This document shows positions 25,626-35,859 of a stretch of 64,000 bases of DNA, one piece after another (the stretch's first letter is position 1; every line of letters begins with the position of its first letter). The notes beneath the pieces were generated by a model. It did no database searches. It worked only from the letters and a program-made list of their open reading frames with translations, and was not told the DNA's origin. Source of the DNA: Amphritea opalescens (GTDB lineage: Bacteria; Pseudomonadota; Gammaproteobacteria; Pseudomonadales; Balneatricaceae); NCBI RefSeq assembly GCF_003957515.1, contig NZ_RQXW01000001.1:372001-436000 (forward strand). Reading direction: 5' to 3'. A program made the translations under genes and the position numbers.

Positions 25626-27218
25626 TTAGAACTGGTTCATGGTGTTATCTTCACCGCCCGCTTTCAGAGCGGCTTCGCCAGCGAAGTATTCTTTGTGATC
25701 ATCGCCCATATCGGAACCGGCCATGTTCTGGTGTTTAACACAAGCGATACCTTGACGGATCTCTTTGCGCTGTACGCCAGCCACGTAACCCAGCATACCT
25801 TGGTCACCGAAGTACTCTTTCGCCAGATTGTCAGTTGACAGGGCAGCGGTGTGGTAAGTCGGCAGAGTGATCAGGTGATGGAAGATACCGGCTTCACGGG
25901 CTGCATCGGCTTGGAAGGTGCGGATTTTCTCATCGGCAATCGCCGCCAGTTCAGTCTCATCATAATCAACCGACATCAGATCATCACGGTTGTAAGCGGA
26001 TACATCCTTGCCTTCTTCAGCCATGGCATCGAATACCTGCTGACGGAAGTTCAGAGTCCAGTTGAAAGATGGGCTGTTGTTGTAAACCAGTTTTGCGTTA
26101 GGGCAAGCTTCACGGATACGGTTAACCATGTTGCCGATCTGGCCAACGTGTGGTTTCTCAGTTTCGATCCACAATAGGTCAGCACCGTTTTGCAGCGAGG
26201 TGATGCAGTCCAGTACGCAACGATCTTCACCGGTACCCGCACGGAACTGGAACAGGTTAGAAGGTAGACGCTTAGGACGCAGCAACTTGCCGTCACGGTT
26301 CAGAATCACATCGCCATTGTTCATGTCGGCAGGGGAGATCTCTTCACAGTCCAAGAAGCTGTTGTATTGATCACCCAGATCGCCCGGCTTGTTAGTCACA
26401 GCGATCTGCTTGGTCAGGCCAGCACCCAAAGAGTCGGTACGGGCAACGATCACACCGTCATCCACGCCCAGCTCAAGGAAGGCGTAACGTACAGCGCGGA
26501 TCTTCGCGAGGAAGTCTTCATGAGGAACGGTTACTTTGCCGTCCTGGTGACCACACTGTTTCTCATCTGATACTTGGTTTTCGATCTGGATACAGCAGGC
26601 ACCTGCTTCGATCATCTGTTTAGCCATAAGGTAAGTCGCTTCAGCGTTACCGAAACCGGCATCGATATCCGCGATGATAGGCACAACGTGAGTAATATGG
26701 TTATCAATCTGTTCTTGAGCAGCGGCTTCAGCAGCGCTATCGCCGGCTTTACGTGCAGCATCGACTTCACGGAACAGGCCACCGAGTTCACGGGCATCGG
26801 CTTGACGTAGGAAGGTGTATAGCTCTTCGATCAGTGATGCAACCGAGGTTTTCTCGTGCATAGATTGATCGGGCAGAGGGCCGAACTCAGAGCGCAGTGC
26901 AGCAACCATCCAACCAGACAGGTAAAGGTAGCGACGATCAGTGCTGTTAAAATGTTTCTTGATAGAGATCATCTTCTGCTGGCCGATAAAACCGTGCCAG
27001 CAACCTAAAGACTGAGTGTACTGGGAAGTGTCATTATCGTAACGCTCCATGTCTTTACGCATGATAGCGGCAGTGTACTTGGCGATATCCAGTCCGGTTT
27101 TGAATTTATTCTGGGCACGCATACGGGCAGCGTATTCAGGGTTGATAGCGTTCCAGGCAGAGCCGTAGGTCTCTTTAAGGGCCGCTACTGTTTCGATATC
27201 TTTATTCAGGCTAGACAT
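25626..27218 (-). CDS. aceA: isocitrate lyase, copy 2
   Basis: This is a second full-length 530-residue isocitrate lyase with the same catalytic KQCGH (220-224). By hand comparison about 40 of 1593 bases differ from copy 1, nearly all at silent positions; the only amino-acid change I find is Ser for Thr at position 3. That indicates a recent duplication or continuing gene conversion under strong purifying selection. It is in the same orientation as copy 1, 4,199 bases away. Its upstream region is unrelated beyond the ribosome-binding site and contains two TGTAG-N5-CTACA palindromes, so it may answer to another signal. Confidence 0.97.
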   Translation of the reverse strand: MSSLNKDIETVAALKETYGSAWNAINPEYAARMRAQNKFKTGLDIAKYTAAIMRKDMERYDNDTSQYTQSLGCWHGFIGQQKMISIKKHFNSTDRRYLYLSGWMVAALRSEFGPLPDQSMHEKTSVASLIEELYTFLRQADARELGGLFREVDAARKAGDSAAEAAAQEQIDNHITHVVPIIADIDAGFGNAEATYLMAKQMIEAGACCIQIENQVSDEKQCGHQDGKVTVPHEDFLAKIRAVRYAFLELGVDDGVIVARTDSLGAGLTKQIAVTNKPGDLGDQYNSFLDCEEISPADMNNGDVILNRDGKLLRPKRLPSNLFQFRAGTGEDRCVLDCITSLQNGADLLWIETEKPHVGQIGNMVNRIREACPNAKLVYNNSPSFNWTLNFRQQVFDAMAEEGKDVSAYNRDDLMSVDYDETELAAIADEKIRTFQADAAREAGIFHHLITLPTYHTAALSTDNLAKEYFGDQGMLGYVAGVQRKEIRQGIACVKHQNMAGSDMGDDHKEYFAGEAALKAGGEDNTMNQF

Positions 27219-27687
27219 GGTGAATCCTTCTGTTGGTAGCTCTCTATCCAGGTGTTGTATATATGTTCTCTGGAGAGAAGCGGTTTACATCTTGATGCGT
27301 CAGCAATGGTCGAAGTGTCTGACACCTCATGGAGAACTTATGATGCGGTCTTTATCGAGGAGGGTCAAAGGCTTTTTGTGCACAGCAGCAAAGGTGTAGC
27401 TTTACTACATTATCAATCGCTTAAATGCTGTAGTTAAACTACATGGCCGTAGGCTTGTTGCAATGCAGCAGCGCTAGGGATAGCAAGGGATTGAGTCGTT
27501 ATAGCCTAAAGTCTAGCGACTTCTGTATAGCGGGATGATGAGTGTTTTTACAGACAGAGATGGTTATAAATAGGTATGGTTTATATAACAAAAAGATATA
27601 TTTATCTATTCACTACAAACTGGGTTGAAACATCGAAATCATTGATCTAGCACAGAAAAATCACATTTTTGCTGCTGACTAATGCAA
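27219..27687 (-). promoter_or_regulatory. long upstream region of aceA copy 2 with paired palindromes
   Basis: This stretch of about 470 bases has no convincing gene. It holds two 15-base palindromic elements, TGTAGCTTTACTACA (27395-27409) and TGTAGTTAAACTACA (27429-27443), both TGTAG-N5-CTACA with centres 34 bases apart, 175-225 bases before the aceA start. Two such elements suggest binding sites for a dimeric regulator. The region 27540-27670 is strongly AT-rich and may contain further promoters. Confidence 0.5.
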
Positions 27688-27715
27688 AAAAAAGACCTGC
27701 GTTGAGGTCTTTTTT
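27688..27715. terminator. bidirectional intrinsic terminator after roxA
   Basis: AAAAAAGACCT (27688-27698) pairs with AGGTCTTTTTT (27705-27715) around a six-base loop, giving a T-run on both strands. On the minus strand it ends the trmJ-roxA transcript. Confidence 0.92.
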
Positions 27716-27746
27716 GTATCAGAGAGATAACAGAGTCTTTGCTGGA

Positions 27747-28904
27747 TTATTCTGTATACAAGGATCCCTGATTATAAAGGTCGGCCAGCAATTGTAGTTG
27801 TTGGTCGCTCCATTCACCTTGGCTGATGACGATGGTCGGTGTTTGGCAAAGGCTAGTGGCTAGGGTGCAGCTGCTACCAGAGACTTTAAAGCAGTTACCA
27901 TCGGCATAGAGCTGCACCTGATCTTCACCAGTGACGCTGTAGGAGAACCGGCTGCCTTCGTTGCGGATAAAGCACAGATCGCCTGTCTGTAGCGCTGCTC
28001 TGATCTCCTCGATGGTCGCAGGCTGTTCTGGGCTCTGATCCAGCTCAGGGTATTTAGGGTCGGTGACAAACTTACCTAACCATTCACCAAGACGGGCATC
28101 ATCCTGCAGATAATCGGTAAAGATTGCGCGGATTTTTTCAAGAGCTTCGGGGCGGATCTCACCAGGATTGTCTTGCAAGCTTAGGTCGGGATCGGTATAG
28201 CGTGATTCCGACGTTAGAGTTTCACCGATAAAGTCGGTGAAGTTACGCATGACCTCTGCATGGGATGGCGCTCTAAAACCGACCGAGTAGGTCATGCAGT
28301 CATCGGATTCACCGATACCGTTATGGCCAACCTGAGGTGGAATGTAGAGCATATCGCCGGGTTCCAGCACCCAGTTAAATTCTGGGTCCCAGTCGGTCAT
28401 GATCATTACCGGTGTATTGGGCCGGCGGGGTGAGTTCTGATCAAAAAAGCCACCGACTTCCCAGCGGCGTTGGCCTTGGGTCTGAATTAGGAACACATCA
28501 TAGTTATCGTAATGGGGGCCAACACCGCCACCTTGGCTGGCAAAACTGACCATCAGGTCGTCATAACGCCAGTTGGGAATAAAACGGAACTGTTCGACTA
28601 TCTCGCTTGCCTCGGGCACCCAGTGATCGACCGCTTGAACCAGCAGTGTCCAGTGGCTTTCAGGTAGCTCAGCGAAGGTGGCGTCATCAAAGGGGCCATG
28701 TTTGATCTCCCAATGATTATTATCGGGGCTCTGAATCACTAAGCGAGATTCAACATCGTCTTCTAGGGATAAGCCCGCGAGTTCGTCTGCCCCCACCGGT
28801 ACTTCAATATCAGGAAAAGCATTGCGAACCAGTAACGGCTTTTTCTGCCAATAATCACGCAGAAACTCTTCGATGGAAATATCGCCGAAAGGTGAATCAC
28901 TCAT
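27747..28904 (-). CDS. roxA: ribosomal protein uL16 arginine hydroxylase (JmjC cupin)
   Basis: This is a 385-residue 2-oxoglutarate/Fe(II) oxygenase of the YcfD/RoxA type, known to hydroxylate an arginine of ribosomal protein uL16. The Fe ligands appear as HYD (His131, Asp133 in GVGPHYDNYDVF) and His194 (PPQVGHNGIGE), in line with E. coli YcfD. The C-terminal dimerisation and winged-helix region (from about 240) is present. Its ATG overlaps the stop of trmJ by four bases (ATGA), so translation is coupled to a tRNA methyltransferase. Confidence 0.93.
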   Translation of the reverse strand: MSDSPFGDISIEEFLRDYWQKKPLLVRNAFPDIEVPVGADELAGLSLEDDVESRLVIQSPDNNHWEIKHGPFDDATFAELPESHWTLLVQAVDHWVPEASEIVEQFRFIPNWRYDDLMVSFASQGGGVGPHYDNYDVFLIQTQGQRRWEVGGFFDQNSPRRPNTPVMIMTDWDPEFNWVLEPGDMLYIPPQVGHNGIGESDDCMTYSVGFRAPSHAEVMRNFTDFIGETLTSESRYTDPDLSLQDNPGEIRPEALEKIRAIFTDYLQDDARLGEWLGKFVTDPKYPELDQSPEQPATIEEIRAALQTGDLCFIRNEGSRFSYSVTGEDQVQLYADGNCFKVSGSSCTLATSLCQTPTIVISQGEWSDQQLQLLADLYNQGSLYTE

Positions 28905-29662
28905 TGGTCAGATCCTTTATCCTGTTGCTTTTCAGTCGGTGTGGCCGATAGTTTATCCACGGTCTCGTCAATGGAGGCGAGAATACCGCGTAACATGTTG
29001 AGTTCAGTTCGTTCTGGCCGAGAACGATTAAAGTAACGGCGTAATTTATCCAGTACCTTCCCCTGATGTTGAGGGATGATAAAGCGGGTTTTATGCAGCG
29101 CGCTTTCAAGGTGCTCATAAAAGCGTTCCATATCCTGGGTGAGAGGATAGGGCTCTTCTTGCGGGATAAAATCATTCTTCAGATGGGCCTGCCAGATCTC
29201 ATAACACACCAACTGAATCGCGGCGGAGACGTTCAACACCGGATAATCAGGGTTGGCGGGAATGTAGACATGGTAATTACATTTCTGCAGCTCTGAATTA
29301 TGCAGCCCCATGGTCTCGCGACCAAAAATGATGGCCACTTTTCCCTGTTGTGCTTCACCAACAACCTTACGAGCGCAGTCATGGGCATCGAAAATAGGTA
29401 GGTCGAAGGTGCGGTTGCGGGCGCTGGTACCGATCACCAGCTGGCAATCGCTGATCGCTTCATCGAGGGTATCAACAACGACAGCGCTATCGAGGAGATC
29501 TTTTGCACCGGCGGCGCGGGCATCGGCTTCCTCGTCGGGATAGATGCGGGGCTCCACCAAATAGAGCTGGCTTAAGCCCATATTTTTCATTGCCCTCGCG
29601 GCGGCACCAATGTTGCCAGGGTGAAAGGTGTTAATCAGTACGATGCGTATGTTGTTCAGCAT
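28901..29662 (-). CDS. trmJ: tRNA (cytidine/uridine-32-2'-O-)-methyltransferase TrmJ
   Basis: This is a 253-residue SPOUT methyltransferase that 2'-O-methylates position 32 of certain tRNAs. Family motifs are NTFHPGNIGAAARAMKNMG, IFGRETMGLHNSEL and NPDYPVLNVSAAIQLVCYE, the last two forming the trefoil-knot SAM site. A C-terminal helical extension (from about 165) is as in E. coli TrmJ. It is the first gene of a trmJ-roxA pair with a four-base overlap. The Shine-Dalgarno (GAAG) is modest. Confidence 0.94.
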   Translation of the reverse strand: MLNNIRIVLINTFHPGNIGAAARAMKNMGLSQLYLVEPRIYPDEEADARAAGAKDLLDSAVVVDTLDEAISDCQLVIGTSARNRTFDLPIFDAHDCARKVVGEAQQGKVAIIFGRETMGLHNSELQKCNYHVYIPANPDYPVLNVSAAIQLVCYEIWQAHLKNDFIPQEEPYPLTQDMERFYEHLESALHKTRFIIPQHQGKVLDKLRRYFNRSRPERTELNMLRGILASIDETVDKLSATPTEKQQDKGSDQ

Positions 29663-29752
29663 AAAATCTTCGTTATTCGTGTCAGGCGCCTAATCTTAAT
29701 GCGTTACCCGCTGACAGTTATTGTTTCAGGTCAGAGTTGTTGTCTCTCTGGA

Positions 29753-30601
29753 TTATTTTCGACCGTGGTTCAGCTTACGGAGAAACTGTTTAATATCCCA
29801 GACAAACCGTTCACGATGCCACAGTTGTGGCGAGTGGTCGGCGTTTTCATAAATATGCAGTTCCGACTGAGGGATATTATCCCTAACGTATTCGGCGACG
29901 GCTTTCGCATAGAACTGACTTTCATCGCCATAGATTAACAGGGCGGGAACACTGATCTGTGGCAATACGTCGCGGTAGTCGGCGGCGGTCAGGCTTTCCC
30001 AGCACTGCACTAAGGGTTCGGCATCTAAGCTTTGAAGGTGTTCGCGCATCTGCTGAAAACCACGGGAGTTGCGTGTGTAGTTGTCATAGGATTTGCGGTT
30101 GTAACCGTGGGCGACCAGTTGCAGCAGGCCTTCGGCGAAATCTTGGCGCAGTAGTTTAATGAGCGCTTGGTTTGCCTGATGGTCAAAATTGCCATAAATA
30201 CCGTTTTGCCACTGCTCATCGGTCACCAGTTTAGGTGATTGATCGATAATCCCAACGCCAGCTAAACGATCGCAACCAAAGTCACGAATATATTGCCATA
30301 GCGTGAGGGCACCCATGGAATGCCCGATCAACATTAGGTTATTAAGATCGTGGTGTTCGATGAGTTGTTGTAGATCGGCTGCCATGGTTTGCACATCAGA
30401 AGGAGAGCCTGCCGGCAGTTGATGATCACCATGCCCGCGGGCATCCCAGCAGATCACTTCGTGCTCGTCGGCCAGTTCGGCGGCGAAGGGAAGCCAATCT
30501 TTTGCGCTAGCGCTCCAGCCATGTAAAAACATAACCGGGCTGCCTTTGCCCAACCGGAGGTAATGAATATCAGTTCCATCTTTAGCTGTTATTTTTTCCA
30601 T
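29753..30601 (-). CDS. alpha/beta-fold hydrolase
   Basis: This is a 282-residue alpha/beta hydrolase with MFLHGWS (oxyanion hole, about 24-30), CWDARGHGDH, nucleophile elbow LIGHSMG (Ser95), an acid in IYGDESQF (about 226) and His in NADHSPQLWH (about 258). It is cytoplasmic and full-length for the haloperoxidase/arylesterase-like group. The lid is about 90 residues of mixed helix. The substrate is unknown. It sits alone, with a 90-base gap to trmJ. Confidence 0.86.
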   Translation of the reverse strand: MEKITAKDGTDIHYLRLGKGSPVMFLHGWSASAKDWLPFAAELADEHEVICWDARGHGDHQLPAGSPSDVQTMAADLQQLIEHHDLNNLMLIGHSMGALTLWQYIRDFGCDRLAGVGIIDQSPKLVTDEQWQNGIYGNFDHQANQALIKLLRQDFAEGLLQLVAHGYNRKSYDNYTRNSRGFQQMREHLQSLDAEPLVQCWESLTAADYRDVLPQISVPALLIYGDESQFYAKAVAEYVRDNIPQSELHIYENADHSPQLWHRERFVWDIKQFLRKLNHGRK

Positions 30602-30664
30602 AAATCAACCAGTTGAGCGCTTTAATTAAAGTAATAAATAAGATTGGATTACGACAAAGCAATA

Positions 30665-30692
30665 AAAAAGCAGAGCGCTAGCTCTGCTTTTT
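30665..30692. terminator. bidirectional intrinsic terminator after purB
   Basis: AAAAAGCAGAGC (30665-30676) pairs perfectly with GCTCTGCTTTTT (30681-30692) around GCTA. It ends the nudJ-mnmA-hflD-purB operon on the minus strand. Confidence 0.93.
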
Positions 30693-30711
30693 AGTCGTCA
30701 TCCAGCAGCGT

Positions 30712-32157
<1,446 letters not shown>

Positions 32158-32181
32158 TTATTTGTCGCTGCTGAATTAAGA

Positions 32182-32853
32182 CTAGTTGCGACCGGTGATC
32201 AGCTTAACGGATGGTCGTAGTCGAGATTTGAAAAATAACAGATGCCAGCGCTTCCCACCGACTTGGCGCCACAGCATCGCAGCCCGAACGCCAGCCAGTA
32301 ACAGAGCACGAATTTTGGCGGCATTTTCGGCATTTTGTAGATGGCGGGGTTCGCCCGTTACCTGAATGCGAAAGCTGAAGGTGCTCAGCGTATCCTGATA
32401 GAGGCTGGCAATGTTAGCGACCACTGTAGGATGCGTGAAAGCGGCGGGATTATCTTTTAAATCGGTGCCTTCTTCAGCGAAATAACGGGCTTGCTGGGTA
32501 ATCTTGTCGAGCCGTTCACCAATGTTCTGTAACAGGTCAGGCCGTTTATTCAGCTTGCGTTCCAGATGAATAATGCTAAGGCCGTAACGAATCACATCTT
32601 TATTCTGCTCGGCTTTGCTTTTGTCGAGTAGTTCATTGAGGCCACGAAACCCCTGACTCAGATTGATCGGCAGGTCATGTACGCCGCCATAGATCTCTTC
32701 AGTCGTGTCGGGGTTGGTGACGAAAAGGCTGGCCAATGAGGTTTCGAAACTGTTCTGTGGCACCATACCGCGGGTGGCAATTTGCTCCACCAAACTGGCT
32801 GCCTGAAACAGGCCTGCCAGCGCGATAGCTTGTTGATCTTCTGCTCTAGACAT
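32182..32853 (-). CDS. hflD: high frequency lysogenization protein HflD homologue
   Basis: This is a 223-residue helical, membrane-associated protein of the HflD family. The N-terminus AIALAGLFQAASLVEQIATRG and the central QGFRGLNELLDKSK segment match. E. coli HflD binds phage lambda CII; its normal role is obscure. The tight 18-base spacing to mnmA and the place between mnmA and purB are conserved. The C-terminus is strongly basic. Confidence 0.93.
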   Translation of the reverse strand: MSRAEDQQAIALAGLFQAASLVEQIATRGMVPQNSFETSLASLFVTNPDTTEEIYGGVHDLPINLSQGFRGLNELLDKSKAEQNKDVIRYGLSIIHLERKLNKRPDLLQNIGERLDKITQQARYFAEEGTDLKDNPAAFTHPTVVANIASLYQDTLSTFSFRIQVTGEPRHLQNAENAAKIRALLLAGVRAAMLWRQVGGKRWHLLFFKSRLRPSVKLITGRN

Positions 32854-32871
32854 ATGTGTGAATCGCTCTAC

Positions 32872-33984
32872 TTACGCTTTTCCGGTCGTTTCGATGACAC
32901 CACCGCCGAGGCAGACTTCATCACAATAGATGACGACTGACTGGCCGGGGGTGACGGCTCGTTGGGGTTGCTCAAATTCGATGCGATAACCGTCACCATC
33001 GGCGAATACGGTACAGCCTTGATCGGACTGACGGTATCTAACCTTAGCACGGCAAGTGAGCGGTAGGGTGGGTTTCTCACCACTGATCCAGAAGATATCG
33101 CTGGCGGTAAGCCAGTGGCTGAATAATAGTTCATGTTGCTGACCTTGGACCGCGACCAAGACATTACGGTCGAGATCTTTTTCGGCCACAAACCAAGGCT
33201 CTTCTGGGTAATCTTTTAAGCCACCGATGCCGAGACCTTGGCGCTGACCAATGGTGTGGTACATCAACCCTTGGTGCTGGCCGATAATATCACCGTCTGG
33301 GGTTTCTATATTGCCGGGTTGGGCTGGCAGATACTGTTTCAAGAAGTCGGTGAAACGGCGTTCGCCGATAAAACAGATACCGGTGCTATCTTTCTTGTTG
33401 TGGGTAATCAGATCGTGTTGTTCGGCGAGACGGCGAACTTCAGGTTTTTCCAGTTCGCCAACAGGGAAGAGGGTTTGTGACAACTCTTCAGCGCCGACCT
33501 GATGCAGAAAGTAACTTTGGTCTTTGTTGTTGTCGAGCCCTTTTAGCAAGGTGGCTTTGCCGTTAGTCTCGCCTCGGCGGACATAGTGACCGGTGGCGAT
33601 CTTATCGGCGCCTAGCATTTTGGCGTATTCGAGAAAGGCTTTAAATTTAATTTCCCGATTGCAGAGGATATCTGGGTTAGGGGTGCGACCGGCCTTATAC
33701 TCCTCAAGAAAGTGCTCGAAGACATTATCCCAGTATTCCGCCGCAAAATTAGCGGTGTGCAGCTTGATATTGAGTTTGTCACTCACCGCTTGGGCGTCCG
33801 CAAGATCATCCATCGCGGTGCAGTAATCAGTGCCGTCATCTTCATCCCAGTTTTTCATAAACAGGCCTTCCACCTGATACCCCTGTTGCTGCAGTAGCAG
33901 GGCTGAAACGGATGAATCCACACCGCCGGACATGCCGACAATGACTTTGGTTGTTGCAGGGGTAGTGTTAGCGGCGTCTGACAT
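32872..33984 (-). CDS. mnmA: tRNA-specific 2-thiouridylase MnmA
   Basis: This is a 370-residue PP-loop ATPase that thiolates U34 of tRNA-Lys, -Glu and -Gln. The PP-loop SGGVDSS lies at 19-25; catalytic cysteines are in [12 protein letters not shown] (about 112) and [13 protein letters not shown] (about 207). The ATG at 33984 gives the normal length. A TTG ten codons upstream keeps the frame open, but neither start has a strong Shine-Dalgarno. It follows nudJ by 71 bases. Confidence 0.96.
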   Translation of the reverse strand: MSDAANTTPATTKVIVGMSGGVDSSVSALLLQQQGYQVEGLFMKNWDEDDGTDYCTAMDDLADAQAVSDKLNIKLHTANFAAEYWDNVFEHFLEEYKAGRTPNPDILCNREIKFKAFLEYAKMLGADKIATGHYVRRGETNGKATLLKGLDNNKDQSYFLHQVGAEELSQTLFPVGELEKPEVRRLAEQHDLITHNKKDSTGICFIGERRFTDFLKQYLPAQPGNIETPDGDIIGQHQGLMYHTIGQRQGLGIGGLKDYPEEPWFVAEKDLDRNVLVAVQGQQHELLFSHWLTASDIFWISGEKPTLPLTCRAKVRYRQSDQGCTVFADGDGYRIEFEQPQRAVTPGQSVVIYCDEVCLGGGVIETTGKA

Positions 33985-34055
33985 GGGAACTGTATATGAC
34001 CTTAAAACTGACAATGTTTAGTGTATATGCGACCAGAGTCACAGATTTCAATGCT

Positions 34056-34514
34056 TTAGTGCTGTTCGGGCTCAACGATAACCGATAATGGAAAACGGAT
34101 ACCGGCCAGATAATCATCAATGCAACGGGTGACCATCGGGCTGCGTAGTTGATTCTGCCGCGCGTCGAGCTCGGCACGGCTGAGCCATAGGGCGCGTTCA
34201 ATCCCGGTATCGAGTGGCCGTGTCGGATCATGGCTGTCGGCTTGGGCTGCAAAACAGTAGCGATGATAGGTGATACCGTTAGCGGGTGCGGTGTAGACAT
34301 AAATACCAATCAGCGCTGTCGGTGTTACGTGCCAGGCGGTTTCTTCTAAGGTTTCTCTGACCGCCGCCGCGACGAAACTTTCATCTGCTTCGATATGGCC
34401 CGCTGGCTGATTAATCACCAGCTGCCCTTGAGAGACTGATTGCTCTTCTACGCAGAGAAATTTGCCATCCTGCTCAATAATGGTTGCCACGGTGGCATGG
34501 GGTGTCCAACGCAT
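34056..34514 (-). CDS. nudJ: Nudix hydrolase, phosphatase NudJ
   Basis: This 152-residue Nudix protein has the box GHIEADESFVAAAVRETLEET, close to GX5EX7REUXEEXGU but with Thr for the last Gly. E. coli NudJ hydrolyses thiamine pyrophosphate intermediates and nucleoside triphosphates. The neighbourhood (nudJ-mnmA-hflD-purB) supports NudJ over other Nudix families. It is the first gene of the operon and diverges from moaE. Confidence 0.9.
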   Translation of the reverse strand: MRWTPHATVATIIEQDGKFLCVEEQSVSQGQLVINQPAGHIEADESFVAAAVRETLEETAWHVTPTALIGIYVYTAPANGITYHRYCFAAQADSHDPTRPLDTGIERALWLSRAELDARQNQLRSPMVTRCIDDYLAGIRFPLSVIVEPEQH

Positions 34515-34641
34515 TTCTCATCCCGTATATTAAGGGCAGATGATCCGCCCATTGAGTTTAACTGCCTGCGATTTACGCAGTGTCCTATGGCGGGCAATCT
34601 TACCATTTTTGACCGCATTTGGCTGTATTTTGGAGTGACCT

Positions 34642-35097
34642 TTGTATAAAGATAGTGTTTCGGTTCAGGTTGAAGATTTTTCCATCGCCCACCTGTGTCA
34701 GCAAATCCGGGCTGATGACGTCAGTAATGGCGCGATTGTTACCTTTACCGGTATTGTTCGAGAATTATCGGATGATCCTAAGCTAAAGGCGATGTATCTC
34801 GAACATTACCCCGGTATGACGGAGAAAGCCCTCGCCAATATTATCGCTCAGGCGCGTCAACGCTGGACGCTGGGAAATGTAGTGGTGGTGCATCGCATAG
34901 GGCATCTGCTGCTGAACGATAATATTGTTTTCGTTGGTGTTGCTAGTGCCCATCGTGTCGCCGCGTTTCAGGCGGCTCAATTTATCATGGATTATCTCAA
35001 ACGGGATGCACCGTTCTGGAAAAAAGAGATTACTACCGCTGGGGAGTATTGGGTTGAGGCGAAGCAATCAGACCTCGATGCCGCCGATAGTTGGTGA
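34642..35097 (+). CDS. moaE: molybdopterin synthase catalytic subunit MoaE
   Basis: This 151-residue large subunit of molybdopterin synthase inserts dithiolene sulfur into precursor Z together with MoaD. Family motifs NGAIVTFTGIVRE, LEHYPGMTEKAL, VVHRIGHL, and the catalytic lysine region RDAPFWKKE are present. The only reasonable start is a TTG at 34642, with GGAG seven bases upstream; no in-frame ATG or GTG lies near. MoaE stands alone: moaA, moaC and moaD are not in this window. It converges on rluE with a six-base gap. Confidence 0.94.
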   Translation: MYKDSVSVQVEDFSIAHLCQQIRADDVSNGAIVTFTGIVRELSDDPKLKAMYLEHYPGMTEKALANIIAQARQRWTLGNVVVVHRIGHLLLNDNIVFVGVASAHRVAAFQAAQFIMDYLKRDAPFWKKEITTAGEYWVEAKQSDLDAADSW

Positions 35098-35103
35098 GCG
35101 CGC

Positions 35104-35757
35104 TTAGCGTTGCGGGTTCCGTTTGCCGCGGGGCTTATGTCGATTCGTCGAGCGGTTGCGGCTGGGTTTTTTTGGCTGGGCTTTTTCGCCGCGGGCAAGG
35201 GCTGGGGCCGCAGGGAGTTCAACCTGTTCTGTGCGATATTCCCCCGGCTTAAGCTGTTCTAATGACCAGTTACCGATCGCTGCGCGGATCAGCCTGAGTG
35301 TTGGAAAACCGACGGCAGCAGTCATGCGTCTGACCTGGCGGTTTTTACCTTCGCTAATTTTAAGCTCTACCCAGCTGGTCGGTTGGTTTTGCCGTTGCCG
35401 TATCGGCGGCGTGCGTGGCCAGATTGAGGGTTCGGGGATTTTTTTCGCCTTGGCTGGGCGAGTCACGCCATCCTTTAATGTGACCCCTTTGCGCAACTGC
35501 GAGAGCGCGTGGTCATCGATATCACCTTCAACCTGCGCCCAGTAGGTTTTTTCAAGTTTAAACTTGGGGTCGGCTAAACGGTGCTGTAGCTGGCCGTTGT
35601 CGGTCAGAATTAGCAGACCTTCAGAATCATAATCGAGCCGTCCCGCCGCATAAACACCTTTACGCTTAATATAATCCCCGAGAGTGGGGCGGCCTTCACT
35701 GTCGGTAAACTGGGTGAGTACCTGAAACGGTTTGTTGAACAAGATTATTTCTGACAT
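35104..35757 (-). CDS. rluE: 23S rRNA pseudouridine synthase RluE
   Basis: This is a 217-residue RsuA-family pseudouridine synthase, probably modifying 23S rRNA U2457 like RluE. The catalytic motif [16 protein letters not shown] places Asp at 42; GKNRQVRRM and [11 protein letters not shown] follow. There is no S4 domain, as expected for RluE. The C-terminal 35 residues are very basic ([18 protein letters not shown]), probably an RNA-binding tail. The ATG at 35757 fits the family; an ATG seven codons upstream also exists. Divergence from icd is as in E. coli. Confidence 0.93.
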   Translation of the reverse strand: MSEIILFNKPFQVLTQFTDSEGRPTLGDYIKRKGVYAAGRLDYDSEGLLILTDNGQLQHRLADPKFKLEKTYWAQVEGDIDDHALSQLRKGVTLKDGVTRPAKAKKIPEPSIWPRTPPIRQRQNQPTSWVELKISEGKNRQVRRMTAAVGFPTLRLIRAAIGNWSLEQLKPGEYRTEQVELPAAPALARGEKAQPKKPSRNRSTNRHKPRGKRNPQR

Positions 35758-35859
35758 TAGACTTTTCCGACAGGTCATCTGAATTGAACGGGCAGGCAGG
35801 TTATCAGCGTCTATACTGTGTCTGCAAGGTCAGAGTCTTAGAAAATGTTGGAGCAGAAA

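Noticed and set aside
21427-27218. Composite transposon formed by the two aceA copies
   Set aside because: The repeats are functional metabolic genes in direct orientation; there is no transposase, terminal inverted repeat or target duplication visible.
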